Assembly (NCBI GenBank): GCA_017649895.1
Contig: JAGCFW010000006.1
Coordinates: 1 to 40,084 of the forward strand
Source of the DNA: Alphaproteobacteria bacterium
GTDB taxonomy: Bacteria; Pseudomonadota; Alphaproteobacteria; UBA3830
DNA: 40,084 bases
Reading direction: 5' to 3'
The position numbers were made by a program, and so were the translations under genes. Positions 8,903 through 18,700 of the stretch are shown here, piece by piece. Each line of letters starts with the position of its first letter. The stretch's first letter is position 1. The notes beneath the pieces are model-generated. The model did no database searches. It saw only the letters and a list, made by a program, of their open reading frames with translations, and was not told the origin of the DNA.

Positions 8903-10270
8903 TTAGTGCAATTGTACCTGCAAAAAGCTTTTGTTGCTCAAAATATAAGGATGTGCCTTACTTCGACTCATTTTGTAATCATATCCTGAAATTATTATGG
9001 TATTATCCTTGCCAGGTTCTTCTCTAGTGAATTCGGCAAATAACATCTCGCATTGCCTGCACATGTCATAGTACGAAACAGCGTAAATAGGTTTATCATG
9101 TTTTTGCAAATAGCGCACCATGTATTCTGTATGCCAATATTTACCGTAATCATCGAATAGGGACGGAGCATATAGCAAATTTTTCGTATAGTTTATATCT
9201 TCAATAAATCGATTCTGGTCTTCTTTGCTGAACACTCCTATGTAGTTGCTGAATTTTTTCAAAAATTCTTTCATAACCTCTTCTGCTTTTTCGTAGGGTT
9301 TTGATAAGCCTTCTAAGCTAAGATTCAGATTTTTAGTATTTATTCCTAAATTTCGCGCCGCTTTTATGTAATCTGCGGCCCGTTCCAAATATTCGTGAAA
9401 ATATCGTTTACACGATCTTCTATGTTTCTGTAAAGTTCCGTCTATTTCCGAATCATTTTGTACTTTTGCTTTTTCCCAAAAATTTTTAATCGAAAACCAA
9501 TTCATCGATTTCTCCAAAACCGGAAATCCATTAGGTATAGATTCCAGTGCTATAATATCTTTTTCTTTATATCCCAGTACTTCGTACAATTTGGTTACGT
9601 GATAAACTTTACCCCCTATACGTAAATCAGGAACATAAGAAAAGAGACCGCTTACATAGGCTTTACCATTCCAAAATAGGATATTCTTTCCTTTCTTGTA
9701 GGGCTCAAAAGCATTTAAAGCCTCCCATACTAGACTTTCTCCTTCTTTTCTATCAAAAAGATGTACTCCAAATGCCTCGTTTATAACTTTTAAAAATTCT
9801 TCATCTTTAATGTTTTTTTGGGCTTTTCCAAATGTTAACGGAATCTCTAAATTTGATGACGAGTTTTTCTGTATAAATTGAATAACCTGATTTAGTTCAT
9901 AAATTTCGTTGAGAGCAGCATTCGTTTCGTGGCTTATTTCTTCGAGTTTCTGTCCCCATTTGTATTGTCCGTAATTATCTTTTTCTCTATAAAGAAGTTT
10001 CTCCGTTAAATGATAAACAGTTTTCGATCTTTCTCTTTTTTGCTCGGCTTTGCATCGTTCTTTCTCGAAAATATCAATTAGTTGTGCTTTATTATTTGCG
10101 TTAACCCATATTATGCTTTTGTTTGTTTTAGCCTTTTTGTTGGAACAGTTTTCTACATCGATTGTTTCTGATAAACATGAGCCTCTTTTTCTGCTATTTC
10201 TGTCCGAAGGCATTCCGAAAATATTTGTAATTACAACGCTCAGACAAACAACTAACAGAGATTTATTCAT
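8903..10270 (-). CDS. Secreted protein with C-terminal deaminase-like zinc motif
   Basis: The protein has 455 residues. ATG at 10270 follows AAGGA at good spacing and gives a signal peptide (MNKSLLVVCLSVVITNIFG), so I prefer it to the longer open frame up to 10303. The mature N-terminus is basic, followed by a Lys/Glu-rich helical region. The C-terminal region has HTE at residues 380-382 and CRQC at 404-407, separated by a predicted strand (IYAVSYYD), then a helix and another strand (NTIIISGYD). HxE, then about 21 residues, then CxxC is the zinc/catalytic arrangement of the cytidine deaminase fold: His and two Cys bind zinc and Glu is catalytic. The usual Pro before the first Cys is Met here. 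The deaminase superfamily includes secreted bacterial toxins and a family named after Orientia OTT_1508. Assignment is by motif and order of elements only. No immunity gene is recognisable nearby. Confidence 0.8.
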   Translation of the reverse strand: MNKSLLVVCLSVVITNIFGMPSDRNSRKRGSCLSETIDVENCSNKKAKTNKSIIWVNANNKAQLIDIFEKERCKAEQKRERSKTVYHLTEKLLYREKDNYGQYKWGQKLEEISHETNAALNEIYELNQVIQFIQKNSSSNLEIPLTFGKAQKNIKDEEFLKVINEAFGVHLFDRKEGESLVWEALNAFEPYKKGKNILFWNGKAYVSGLFSYVPDLRIGGKVYHVTKLYEVLGYKEKDIIALESIPNGFPVLEKSMNWFSIKNFWEKAKVQNDSEIDGTLQKHRRSCKRYFHEYLERAADYIKAARNLGINTKNLNLSLEGLSKPYEKAEEVMKEFLKKFSNYIGVFSKEDQNRFIEDINYTKNLLYAPSLFDDYGKYWHTEYMVRYLQKHDKPIYAVSYYDMCRQCEMLFAEFTREEPGKDNTIIISGYDYKMSRSKAHPYILSNKSFLQVQLH

Positions 10271-10402
10271 CTTTTTCCTTTCACACAAAATACATATGAA
10301 CACATATTTGCGCCATGCAGATACGCATTCCCACGCATAATCACACCACGCGATTTACATACAAACTACTTTTACCGAAACTACAAAAACTACGAAAAAA
10401 AA

Positions 10403-10476
10403 TGGCTGGGAAACCTGGATTCGAACCAAGGTTGCCCGGTCCAGAGCCGGGAGTTCTACCGCTAAACTATTTCCCA
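10403..10476 (-). tRNA. tRNA-Gln (anticodon CTG)
   Basis: A 74-nt cloverleaf on the minus strand. The acceptor TGGGAAA pairs with TTTCCCA, followed by G and an encoded CCA. The D arm has AGCGGTAGA, the anticodon stem CCCGG/CCGGG holds loop CTCTGGA, giving anticodon CTG, and the T loop is TTCGAAT. Starting with TGGG is normal for tRNA-Gln. The gene sits between the deaminase-like gene and rlmE. Confidence 0.93.
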
Positions 10477-10554
10477 ACGGCGAGTAGATTAATAGCACAA
10501 AAAATATGATTTTTCTATACTTCTTTTTCGGAATAATGTATTTTTCAGTGGAAG

Positions 10555-11268
10555 ATGGGGCTTGAGAAAATCATGAAGGTTAAGGGAAAGATGAGTTTGT
10601 CGTCGCGGTTATGGTTGGACCGTCAGATGCATGATCCGTACGTGAAACGCGCTCACAAAGAGGGATATCGTTCCCGCGCGGCGTATAAATTGTTGGAGAT
10701 CGACGATAAATTCAATTTGATAAAAAAGTCAAAATACATCATCGATTTGGGAGCAGCTCCGGGCGGATGGTCTCAGCTGTTGGCTCAAAAATCTTCCGAA
10801 GACGCAAAGATTATCGCTATTGATCTTCTGAATTTCGATGAGCTTCCGAAAGTTCAACAATTCATCGGTGATTTTGAAGATGAAGCGAATCAGCAAAAAA
10901 TCATCGAGGCGTTGGGACAGAAGGCGGATTTAATTGTTTCCGACATGGCTCCGGCAACGGTGGGACATGCTCAAACCGATCATTTACGCATAATGAATTT
11001 GGTAAATTCTGTCTACGATTTCGCACTGAATACATTGGCTCCAGGCGGATCGTTTGTCGCCAAAATATTTATGGGAGGAAAGGAAAAGCAGTTTTTCGAA
11101 CGCGTGAAGAAGGATTTCGCAAAAGCATATTTTTTCAAGCCGAAGTCCAGCCGTAGCGTGTCGGTGGAGATTTACGTAGTGGGGATTTCGCGGAGAGCCT
11201 CCGTAGGCAGTGTTTCGGATTGTATGTCTATACCACAGTATGCGGAGAAATCGAAAAAGGTTGAATAG
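10555..11268 (+). CDS. rlmE: 23S rRNA 2'-O-ribose methyltransferase (RlmE/FtsJ)
   Basis: The protein has 237 residues and matches RlmE, which 2'-O-methylates U2552 of 23S rRNA using S-adenosylmethionine. Visible motifs are GYRSRAAYKLLEID with the first catalytic Lys, the SAM-binding motif DLGAAPGGWSQ, the catalytic Asp in SDMAPATVGH, the second Lys in SFVAKIFMGG and the Glu in SVSVEIYVVG, so the K-D-K-E tetrad is complete. The C-terminus carries about 25 extra residues. Three starts are possible: ATG 10555, 10573 or 10591. The last has the best Shine-Dalgarno (AAGGGAAAG) and would still keep the whole fold. It probably forms an operon with rsmB, 29 nt downstream. Confidence 0.95.
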   Translation: MGLEKIMKVKGKMSLSSRLWLDRQMHDPYVKRAHKEGYRSRAAYKLLEIDDKFNLIKKSKYIIDLGAAPGGWSQLLAQKSSEDAKIIAIDLLNFDELPKVQQFIGDFEDEANQQKIIEALGQKADLIVSDMAPATVGHAQTDHLRIMNLVNSVYDFALNTLAPGGSFVAKIFMGGKEKQFFERVKKDFAKAYFFKPKSSRSVSVEIYVVGISRRASVGSVSDCMSIPQYAEKSKKVE

Positions 11269-11297
11269 ATGCATGGAGCAGGTGAGGATTCATTAAA

Positions 11298-12542
11298 ATG
11301 CAGTTAGAAGCACGGGTAAAGTCCGCAATAGATTTGTTGGAGATATTTTTTTCGTCGCGCGCGCCGTTCGATATCGTGATGTCAAAATATTTCAAGAATA
11401 ACAGATGGATAGGGGCGAATGATCGTCGAGCGATCGCCGAGTTTTCCTATGAAATTTTTCGTAATTTTGAAAAACTGAAGTTCATAACTCGGAAAATCAC
11501 GAGCAATCTCTGTAGATTTTTTATACTGGCTCATATGAAGTTCGATCGCGGATTTTCAGAAAAACAAATCGAGGAAATTTTTTCAGGGCGGAAATATGCT
11601 CCTGAGAAATTGTCGGAATTCGAACGAAAATTTCTGCGCAGAGATTTGGGAGATCTTCCGATATACGCGCAGCTGAACTATCCCGAATGGTTGGATCCCT
11701 ATCTGCGAAGAGTTTTTGATGAAGATCATTTGGCGGACGAGATGAAAGCGCTGAACGGCAAGGCTTGTGTCGATCTGCGAGTAAATAGATTGCTAGCGAC
11801 CAAGGAGCAGGCGAGGGGAGAGTTGAAGGAGTTCGAAATCGAAGATACCCGATATGCCGAGAACGGATTGCGGATTTTGAACGGAAGAATCAGTCGAAGT
11901 CATCCTGCGATTCGTGACGGAATTGTGGAAATCCAGGACGAAGGATCGCAGCTCATTGCGGAACTGTGCGGAGTTCGTCCCGGAGATACGGTCGTTGATT
12001 ACTGCGCGGGAGCTGGCGGCAAAACTTTAGCCCTGGCAGCGTACATGGAAAATAAAGGGCGGATTTTCGCGATGGATAAGTATCCCGAGCGTTTGGAAAA
12101 TGCGAAAAAGCGGTTTCGTCGAGCGAATGTAAACAATGTTTTCTGTCAGGAGATCAACAGCAAATGGCTGAAACGCCACCGAGAATCAGCAGATGTCGTA
12201 CTGGTTGATGTGCCTTGCTCAGGAACTGGGACTTGGCGAAGAAATCCTGACATGAGAGCAAAATTCTGCGAAAATGATCTGCTGGAGTTGCTTGAAGTCC
12301 AGGCCGAGATTCTCAGAGTCTCTCAAAATTTGGTAAAGCCCGGTGGTCATTTGGTTTACTCAACTTGTTCCGTGTTAAAGGAAGAAGACGAAGATCAGAT
12401 CGAAAAATTTCTCAAGGAATTCGGCAGTTTCGAGTTGCAAAAAGTTGAGTTAAAAAATTACAAAGGTGATTTTTTGAGATTAACTCCTCTCCGCAACGAT
12501 ACGGATGGATTTTTCGCTGCCATAATGAGGAAAAAATCGTAG
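11298..12542 (+). CDS. rsmB: 16S rRNA cytosine-C5 methyltransferase (RsmB/Sun family)
   Basis: The protein has 414 residues. The N-terminus is a NusB-like helical domain (about 1-140). The C-terminal catalytic domain has the SAM-binding motif VVDYCAGAGGKT, the motif VLVDVPCSGTGTWRRNP holding one active-site Cys, and the second Cys in LVYSTCSVLKEEDE. Two conserved cysteines are characteristic of RNA m5C methyltransferases. The alphaproteobacterial homologue is annotated RsmB, which modifies C967 of 16S rRNA. GGTGAGG upstream of ATG 11298 serves as ribosome binding site. Pairing with rlmE makes a small rRNA-modification operon. Other RsmB/RsmF-like paralogues are possible, but the NusB-like N-terminus favours RsmB. 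Confidence 0.92.
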   Translation: MQLEARVKSAIDLLEIFFSSRAPFDIVMSKYFKNNRWIGANDRRAIAEFSYEIFRNFEKLKFITRKITSNLCRFFILAHMKFDRGFSEKQIEEIFSGRKYAPEKLSEFERKFLRRDLGDLPIYAQLNYPEWLDPYLRRVFDEDHLADEMKALNGKACVDLRVNRLLATKEQARGELKEFEIEDTRYAENGLRILNGRISRSHPAIRDGIVEIQDEGSQLIAELCGVRPGDTVVDYCAGAGGKTLALAAYMENKGRIFAMDKYPERLENAKKRFRRANVNNVFCQEINSKWLKRHRESADVVLVDVPCSGTGTWRRNPDMRAKFCENDLLELLEVQAEILRVSQNLVKPGGHLVYSTCSVLKEEDEDQIEKFLKEFGSFELQKVELKNYKGDFLRLTPLRNDTDGFFAAIMRKKS

Positions 12543-12613
12543 AAATTACTGAGCGAATTGCTGAATTTTTTCTTCGAAAACGAAAAACTAACTCATTCTA
12601 AGATTTTTCATTA

Positions 12614-12637
12614 ACTTTTTCAAAGTCCTGAAAAAGT
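12614..12637. other. Short perfect hairpin before the TadG-like gene
   Basis: Nine bp (ACTTTTTCA / TGAAAAAGT) flank a 6-nt loop in the 193-bp gap between rsmB and the giant gene at 12736. No T-tract follows on either strand, so it could be an operator or an mRNA-leader stem rather than a terminator. Nothing else stands out in this gap. Confidence 0.35.
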
Positions 12638-12735
12638 GATGTCGAAAAATCTCTCAAAAATTAACGAAAAATTTACAAATATTTGCAAGAATATACGCGG
12701 GAGAAAAAGGTTCAAAAAGTTTTAGAGGGATTGCA

Positions 12736-15700
12736 ATGACTGATGAAACAAAAAGAGGTGCGAAAAAATCAAACAAAATAAAAATACGGCTGAAGAGTTC
12801 AATTTTTGGCAGAATTCTAATAAGTTTTGCATCCGCTTTGCGTTTCTTGAAACGAAAAAGCAATCTTTCTCTGCGATATTTTTCGAATCCGAAAAATATT
12901 CACGGTTTCAATCATTCCATTTCTGGCTATGTGATGATTCTGATAGTGATGGCTGTCCCAGTTTTGCTGTTCGGTGCGAAGTATGTGCTGGATCAACGGA
13001 CGTTATCGGACCAAAATACGACATTAGGATCTGGTAAGTTAGTGAAGCAATGTGCTGGTAAGGCAGCGAAGGCTGTGGCGGAGAAGTGGAATCCTGCCTT
13101 GACCTACGCGCAGCAGCGGGAGGCGATGCTGAGGATTGCCGACGAGATTTATAACAACTCAAATGCATATTTGGATTCACCGATGGTTCGAGCTGTACAT
13201 GGAATAAATACTCCCAGAAAAGTGAAGGGCAAAGTTGGTGCATACAGCCCGATAAAAGTAACGGAATCAACAGAATCATTACAAACAGAATTTGAACCGG
13301 GGGAAAAAACAGTAGCACGCACGGGGCAATCAACCGATATGAAAAGGTATTATTTTTATTACTATTACAAAACAAATCACGCACCAATGGCTGTAAAACA
13401 CTTTGATATTATGTATGCTTCGTTAAAGCGATCAAATGCAAATTTGTTTCCTCCGGATGAAGACTTATATCAGGACTACGTCTACTATTGCGAAAATACT
13501 ACTGATCCCCTTGGAAAAGAGGTAGGATGGTACCACTACGTAACATGGCCGGAAGTGGTAGGGATGTCCTCTAGTGACGGGACACCAGAAAATGTCGAGC
13601 CAAAAAGCTATACAACCAGAACGGATCTGGACGATGAAACTGTAAAAATAGAAGTTGAAGGCGACAAGATAAAGGTGACGACAGACGATGATGTCGCATA
13701 CGCAGAGCCGGCAAAGTGTAACGTGGATATAATTTTAACGGTTCCGACCAATAGCGCAGCCTTGAATCAGAATAATAATGATAAAAATACCTCAACATCT
13801 GGTACTCCGTATATCTCGGAGTCAACAACACCGACAGATGACGCCAAGGAAACACCGATCTGCGAGATAACTCGCGCTTATCAGGAGTTTTTGAAGGAGA
13901 ATTTCTTCTATACGCGAGGGGTAAATGTAGGAGTTATTCCTTATTCGGGAAAAGTATCGCTGCGTAGTGATCGATCAGATTGGGTAAAAGATCCGGATGA
14001 ATTTGTTGACGATGGCAATACAAATATAGTGGGAGCGGCTCTATACGGAACCAAAGGAGAAAACGGCGAAAAACTGACAGAAATAGGATCATTTGCGGGA
14101 GGAGATGTATCCTACGGATTGCTTTGCCGCGGCAATACTGAAAATTATGGCAGCAACAAGATAACCAAAGGAGATTTGTTATTGTCAACGGAAAATCCGA
14201 CAACGAGTGACATTTATAAATTCAGAAAAATGGTGTACGACCCCTGTTATTTGACTGATGCGAATTTGCTGTCGATGAAGTGCGAAAATGGTGGCAATAA
14301 ATACTGGATGAACCCGTATTTCATTCTGGAAATGAATCCGGATGTGAAATTTATTTACAACATGCTGGGCGCGTTTTATCCGTATTACGACGACCGCAAT
14401 GTTTCAAATTTCATATTTATTCCGGTGACTTGGGCGAATAATTTGCTGCAAAGTTGGAGCGCGACGGGAGGGAATTCGGCACAAAATACAAGCGCAAATT
14501 CAACGACTTTGGGGCGACTGTCGACGCCGTCTAAGGGAACAAAAGATGACGGAAGAAAGAAAGTACTGATTTTGATTGTGAACAAACCCGATTGGTTCGA
14601 GCCGGGCGAGCTGACCTATTTGGGCTTCGACAACGATTATTCTGAAACCCTTGCCGTGGAATCAGACCTCATAAGATTTGACAAGGGAAAAACTAGTGGA
14701 GCCAAGGGAATTCTGAAATATGATTCGTCACAAGGCATACTCAGTTTTCCGCGAAAAGGGTTGCTGCGAATTGTTGTAGAGCCGACAAGCGGTACGGGAA
14801 AAATAAAGTTTACAAATGTTTCCGGATCTTACCCGAGTGCTACGAAAGAGACTTCTGTAACGAAACGGTCAGAATTTTTCATAACTCCGGATAAAATAGA
14901 TAACACCATGAATAACAATAATTATTATGTTGGTATTACCCTGACAAGCACCAAGTTGGTTTCAGCGGAAATCACAAACCGACCTTACAAGGTAGAAAGC
15001 GGAAAGGTGGTATACACAAAGTTAAACGCTCCCAATCGAAGTGTCTTTATCGACCTGCTGAAATCGAATAACGAAAAATTTAATTACGAAATATCCGGAG
15101 CAGATAGCTCTGTCACGCCAAGCAGTCATCTTGTCTACGGAAGCGACGGCGACGGAAACATATCAGACGTCGGAATTAAATATCAATCTCCGACTTATAC
15201 CCCGACCGCGCAAACGGCATCTAATTCATCTCCTTCCGTTATTAATCCTAACGCTAGTGAGAATCCTAAAAATTGGACGTCGATTAAAATTGGTACTGGA
15301 GGGCCTTATTGTTGGAAGTCAGTCTGTTACGGAAACGGAAAATTCGTTGCAGTGAGTGGCAATAACAGCGATGTCGCAGCCTACAGTGATGATGGTAAAA
15401 TTTGGCATAAGTCTAAATTACCTTATTCGGCGGATTGGTGCTCAGTCTGTTATGGAAACGGAACATTCGTTGCTATTCCCTCTGAGGGTAGTGATAATAC
15501 CCCGCCTATTTATAGCACTGATGGTATAACTTGGAATGGAGGCACAATATCATCATCGTATGGAACTGGAAACTGGCGTTCAGTGAATTATGTGAGTTTT
15601 AATACATGGAATGACAAAAAGAAAGAAAGTTTCTATGTTATTGGAAACGATCACAAATACATGCTTGAAAGTAGTGATGGTAAAGAAACATGGGGTAAAA

Positions 15701-18700
15701 TAGATTTATATAATGATCATCCTGACTCTCTTACGAGGGGATTACATGTTGATGGATTAACGAATTTTTTGGTACTTGATACTGATACTGACAATTTTTA
15801 CTTATGTAAATATACAAGTTCGAATAAACATAAGTGGATAAAATATGCCAGTAATAATAGTCATTTTTCTGTAATGACTGGTATGGTAGAATTTGGATTC
15901 AAGTCAGGTTTCTTGTATGCAATGACGGGGATAGGTATTTTGTTTGCAGATGGCGCATTTCATTATCGGATATTAAAAACAGAATCTTCTGACGAAGAGA
16001 AAACAGATTTTTCTAAAAATTGGAAAGTAGTTAGTTTGCCTGAAGGTAATATTGGTAATTGGGAATCAGTGTGTAGGGGAGAAAGTAAGAGCCTATTAGG
16101 GGATTTACCAATTGTCGTTGCAGTGGCTAAAAAGGAATATGGTAAAATGGGCACAGGAGCCTATTTAGATGGTGATGTTTGGACTCGGTCCGATCTTACA
16201 GACCATGCATGGACCTCAGTGTGTTGGGGAAAAGTAGACGGACAAGGAAGATTTGTTACCGTATCTGAAGATGGTATGGCAGCTTACAGTGATGATGGTA
16301 TGGAGTGGACAGAAATTACTTTATTGGCTTCTCCTAATTTTAAATCAGTATGTTACGGAAATGGAAAATTCGTTGCTGTATCCGATAATAGCTGTTATGC
16401 CGCCTACAGTGATGATGGTATTGAATGGACTCTTGTTGAGTTAGGGAGTGGAGATTGGAGATCAGTCTGTTATGGAGACGGAATATTCGTTGCTGTTGGC
16501 GGTAAAAAGGTAATTTTCAGCTCTGATGGTATTAATTGGCAAGAAGATACGTCTGAGATCATTAGTTTTGGCGTAAAAAAGAAAATAGCCGAAGTTATGG
16601 GCAGAGAAACCGGAGAATGGCGATCAGTTTGTTACGGGGATGGACAATTTGTTGCTATATCTAATGAGTTTGATAGGCTTTACGGTACGGTTGGAGATTG
16701 GAATATTTATCAAGGGGGCGCGGACTGCAAATTTTCATCGGTATGTTACGGAAATGGAAAAATTATGGCGGTTGGTGAAAATACTTCTACTTCGTACTGT
16801 GCTTCAAGTACAAATTTGGATAACTATTCTTGGTCAGAAGTAAAACTTTATGATGATAAAAAGGATTGGACATCAGTGTGTTACGGAAACGGAAAGTTCG
16901 TTGCTGTAAATAACAGCCTTCATAAAGTCTATAGTACTGACGGGAAAAATTGGAAAATAATACCATTGGATCTACAATCAGTACGGCATACATCAGTATG
17001 TTATGGAAACGGAATATTCGTTGTCGTGTCCCAAGAAGATCGTCATGCTTTTTTCAGCAGTAATGATGTAAGCAAACATTGGATCATAATTGATGACTTA
17101 TCGGGTAATTGGAGAAGCGTTTGTTACAGCGGAAAATTAGGCAGATTTGTTGCCGTAGGTGACAATGGTGCAATAGCTTACTGCGATGTGAAAGTAACAG
17201 TTAAATACGTTGCTGTGGCCAGTGATAGTACCCGGGCGATTTACAGCTCCAATGGTATTGATTGGTACGAGACTGATGTTTTGTATATATCCCCTCAATC
17301 AGTCTGTTATGGAAACGGAAAATTTGTTGCTGTGGGTGATGGTGGTTCCACTTATAGCGATGATGGTATAAATTGGAAAGATAGTGGTCTGTGGACTAAT
17401 GTGCGTTGGCAATCAGTGTGCTATGGGAACGGAAAATTTGTTGCTGTGGGTATGGCTAAGACGAGTGGGTCGAGTATATTTGCTTACAGTGATGATGGTA
17501 TAAATTGGAATGACGATGAGGAGAACAGTATATCTGGGGGAAGTTGGCAATCAGTCTGTTACGGAAACGGAAATTTTGTTGCTGTTGGTTGTAAAGTAGA
17601 TGGAAACAAAATTGTTGGTATAGCAGCCTACAGCGAAAATGGTGAAGGATGGACTGAAGTTGTTTATAATAAGAATAAGAAAAACAAGATTGATAATGAT
17701 GATATACCTAAATATTGTTGGAGTTCCGTGTGTTATGGGAACGGAAAATTTGTCGCTGTAGCAGATTGGAATGCTCAAGAAACTAAGGCAGTTAAAAAAG
17801 TTGTTTACAGTAGTAATGGTATAAATTGGACAAAAAGTGAAAATATAACTAATGAAGACAGGGAATATAAGTGGGGGGCTGTGTGTTACGGCGGAGAACA
17901 GTTTATGGCTGTAACTAAAGGTAATGCCTCGGAGGACACGGGTAATGATTTTTCAGTTAGCTCAGATGGTGTAAGTTGGTCTGAAAAAAACGATAAATGG
18001 GATGCTGCAGCTTATAAATCAATTTGTTATGGAGACGAAAAATTCGTTATTGCCGGTGAAAATAAAATAGTTTGCGGTAAAGGCGAGAATTGGTCCAGTA
18101 TTAATCTTCCAGGAGACTGGACATCAGTCTGTGCCGTGCGTGACGAGGAACCGGAAGTCAAACCTATAGAAAGAGGATGGTATTTCTATAATAATGACAA
18201 AAGTGACTCAACAAACCATCATTTTATATTTCCGACCAATCCGGGGGATATGTATTTCGTGACAAATTCGGAAGAATTTACTTACAAAAACGGAGATATA
18301 TATCCGATGGAGGAGGCAAATGGATTCTTTATTGACGTTGACAATACTTATTTCGAAGTGAATGGCGGAGCAGTAACAAAATATTTGGGTTCAGGGTTAT
18401 ACCGATGGACCATGCCGGCAGAAAAAGCGAAGGGCATAAGTATTTCATCGAATGCCAATGCGCGTCAGTTTTATTGGAGTGTGAAAAATTTGGGAGATGT
18501 TTCGTTGCCAACTTTGTACGCGGGTGCGACTTTGCCGATAAATGCAGCTTTGTTCACAGGCGGATGGCAGTCAAAAGACGGAAAATGGAACGGTGTGGAT
18601 GCTACGGCCGCTGTGAAAGAAGTTACCCAGGATGCCTGTACGAAACTAAAAACAGAATGGGGCGACAATCTGAGGATATATCTGATAAAGTATCGAGCAC

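Noticed and set aside
8752-9027. 91-codon plus-strand frame
   Set aside because: No start signal or family motif, and it overlaps the end of the deaminase-like gene. The 8696-8902 gap otherwise shows nothing I can name.
8903-10270. Polymorphic toxin with an adjacent immunity gene
   Set aside because: No small partner gene lies next to it; the neighbours are a dead IS and a tRNA, so a toxin-immunity pair is not supported here.
15300-18130. CRISPR-like array from regularly recurring short repeats
   Set aside because: The repeats are in-frame coding units with conserved protein sequence and irregular spacing; no cas gene is near.
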